From: an uncultured Lysobacterales bacterium
GTDB taxonomy: Bacteria > Pseudomonadota > Gammaproteobacteria > Xanthomonadales > SZUA-36
Reading direction: 5' to 3'
DNA: 7,001 nucleotides
NCBI GenBank assembly: GCA_937995275.1
Contig: CALKKN010000362.1
Location: forward strand, 1-7,001
Shown: positions 6,777 to 7,001 of the stretch, in pieces
How positions within the stretch are numbered: position 1 is the first letter of the stretch
Layout of the letters: each line of letters opens with the position of its first letter
Made by a program: the position numbers and the translations under genes
The notes under the pieces: generated by a model
The model's input: the letters and a program-made list of their open reading frames with translations, nothing else
The model's database searches: none
What the model was told of the DNA's origin: nothing

Positions 6777-6795
6777 AATTGGTGCACAGCAATGC

Positions 6796-6809
6796 ATCAC
6801 CGCAGTGAT
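6796..6809. promoter_or_regulatory. Palindrome ATCAC-N4-GTGAT, possible operator or 5'-UTR hairpin
   Basis: Two perfect 5-base arms are separated by cgca in the leader of the stress protein gene, about 30 bases before its start codon and downstream of the TAGAAT hexamer. The symmetry could bind a dimeric regulator or fold as a small RNA hairpin. It does not match the FNR/Anr box (TTGAT-N4-ATCAA) or the CRP box (TGTGA-N6-TCACA). A palindrome this short can occur by chance. Confidence 0.25.
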
Positions 6810-6897
6810 CCATCTGTATTCATTCTAGCCCAACGACCGGGCAGGGGAATGATGCGGGTCAAGGGTGAGGGAATGGACCCGTACTAAGCTGTCGGAC

Positions 6898-7001
6898 ATG
6901 AATCAGCAACCGTCCCGGACCGGCAACGGGATTCCACCCCAGATGCGCGCCATGCGGATCCACCGTACGGGGCCGATGGACGGGCGGGCCGCTCCCCTGG
7001 C
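6898..7001 (+). CDS. Probable zinc-dependent alcohol dehydrogenase (MDR superfamily), N-terminus only
   Basis: The frame from the ATG at 6898 stays open for 34 codons to the window edge. From residue 16 the peptide reads MRAMRIHRTGPMDGRAAPL. This resembles the first beta strands of medium-chain zinc alcohol dehydrogenases, which often open with a phrase like MKAM-x-L-x-x-TGP and a following proline-leucine. The catalytic zinc ligands would lie beyond the window, so the call rests on a short stretch. The first 15 residues (MNQQPSRTGNGIPPQ) are polar and unlike the core, so translation may instead begin at the ATG at 6943 or 6952. No start has a good Shine-Dalgarno: GGAC directly abuts the first ATG. 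The gene is divergent from the stress protein gene. An alcohol dehydrogenase beside a Usp gene is a plausible fermentation or low-oxygen pairing, but that is inference. Confidence 0.5.
   Translation, partial: MNQQPSRTGNGIPPQMRAMRIHRTGPMDGRAAPL

Larger units (their letters stand above)
6765..6897. promoter_or_regulatory. Divergent intergenic region between the stress protein gene and the alcohol dehydrogenase-like gene
   Basis: This 133-base gap must hold the promoters of both divergent genes. On the minus strand TAGAAT (6822-6827) is a good -10 match for the stress protein gene, but no -35 hexamer lies at 16-18 bases. TTGACC at 6857-6862 is 29 bases away, which is too far. A palindrome ATCAC-cgca-GTGAT (6796-6809) lies between that -10 and the start codon. 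On the plus strand TACTAA (6882-6887) resembles a -10 but again lacks a -35. A protein-assisted promoter is therefore possible, though unproven. Confidence 0.3.

Noticed and set aside
6765..6800. A 12-residue longer N-terminus for the stress protein (start at 6800)
   Set aside because: The ATG at 6764 has GGAGAG at proper spacing and the UspA domain begins right after it; the extra residues (MMHCCAPILESV) match nothing in the family.
6796..6809. FNR/Anr or CRP box upstream of the stress protein gene
   Set aside because: The palindrome is ATCAC-N4-GTGAT, whereas FNR/Anr needs TTGAT-N4-ATCAA and CRP needs TGTGA-N6-TCACA.
6165..6887. A 240-codon plus-strand frame opposite the stress protein gene and through the MITE-like element
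   Set aside because: It is antisense to a gene with clear UspA motifs and a strong ribosome binding site, and its product has no recognisable family.
1..7001. tRNA, rRNA, riboswitch or CRISPR array
   Set aside because: No cloverleaf-like segment, rRNA-like stretch or regularly spaced repeats were seen; almost all sequence is accounted for by protein genes.

Overview
The window is GC-rich, densely packed bacterial chromosome that looks gammaproteobacterial. Two gene orders known from Enterobacteria and relatives lie side by side: accA-tilS and xseB-ispA-dxs. Dxs also aligns with the Escherichia coli enzyme in residue numbering (E370, R398, R420 and H431 all fall at the E. coli positions). The genus cannot be named from this sequence alone.

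Left block (1-4937, all on +): the C-terminal half of accA (fatty acid synthesis), then tilS (tRNA-Ile2 lysidine synthetase), xseB (exonuclease VII small subunit), ispA (farnesyl diphosphate synthase) and dxs (first enzyme of the MEP isoprenoid pathway). Gaps are 15, 65, -8 and 32 bases, so this is probably one or two transcription units. IspA and Dxs work in the same pathway: Dxs feeds the synthesis of IPP and DMAPP, and IspA condenses these to FPP. XseB and TilS are housekeeping passengers.

Right block (4934-6764, all on -): a universal stress protein, then a six-helix DUF2238/YjdF-type membrane protein, then an AlkB-type 2-oxoglutarate/Fe(II) dioxygenase, in that transcription order. The last of these converges on dxs, and the two genes share a CTAG that holds both stop codons. 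A further gene starts at 6898 on + and runs off the window. Its first 34 codons look like the N-terminus of a zinc-type alcohol dehydrogenase.

The most unusual structure is a 160-base segment (6155-6314) between the stress protein and the YjdF-like gene. It is bounded by a 17-base inverted repeat (16 of 17 matching) ending in TA on both sides and contains an 8-base-pair hairpin. It carries no gene of its own and looks like a miniature inverted-repeat element. One end completes the stress protein's stop codon, and the other gives the YjdF-like gene its only visible ribosome binding site. No undescribed multi-gene system is evident; the rest of the window is conserved housekeeping and accessory genes.
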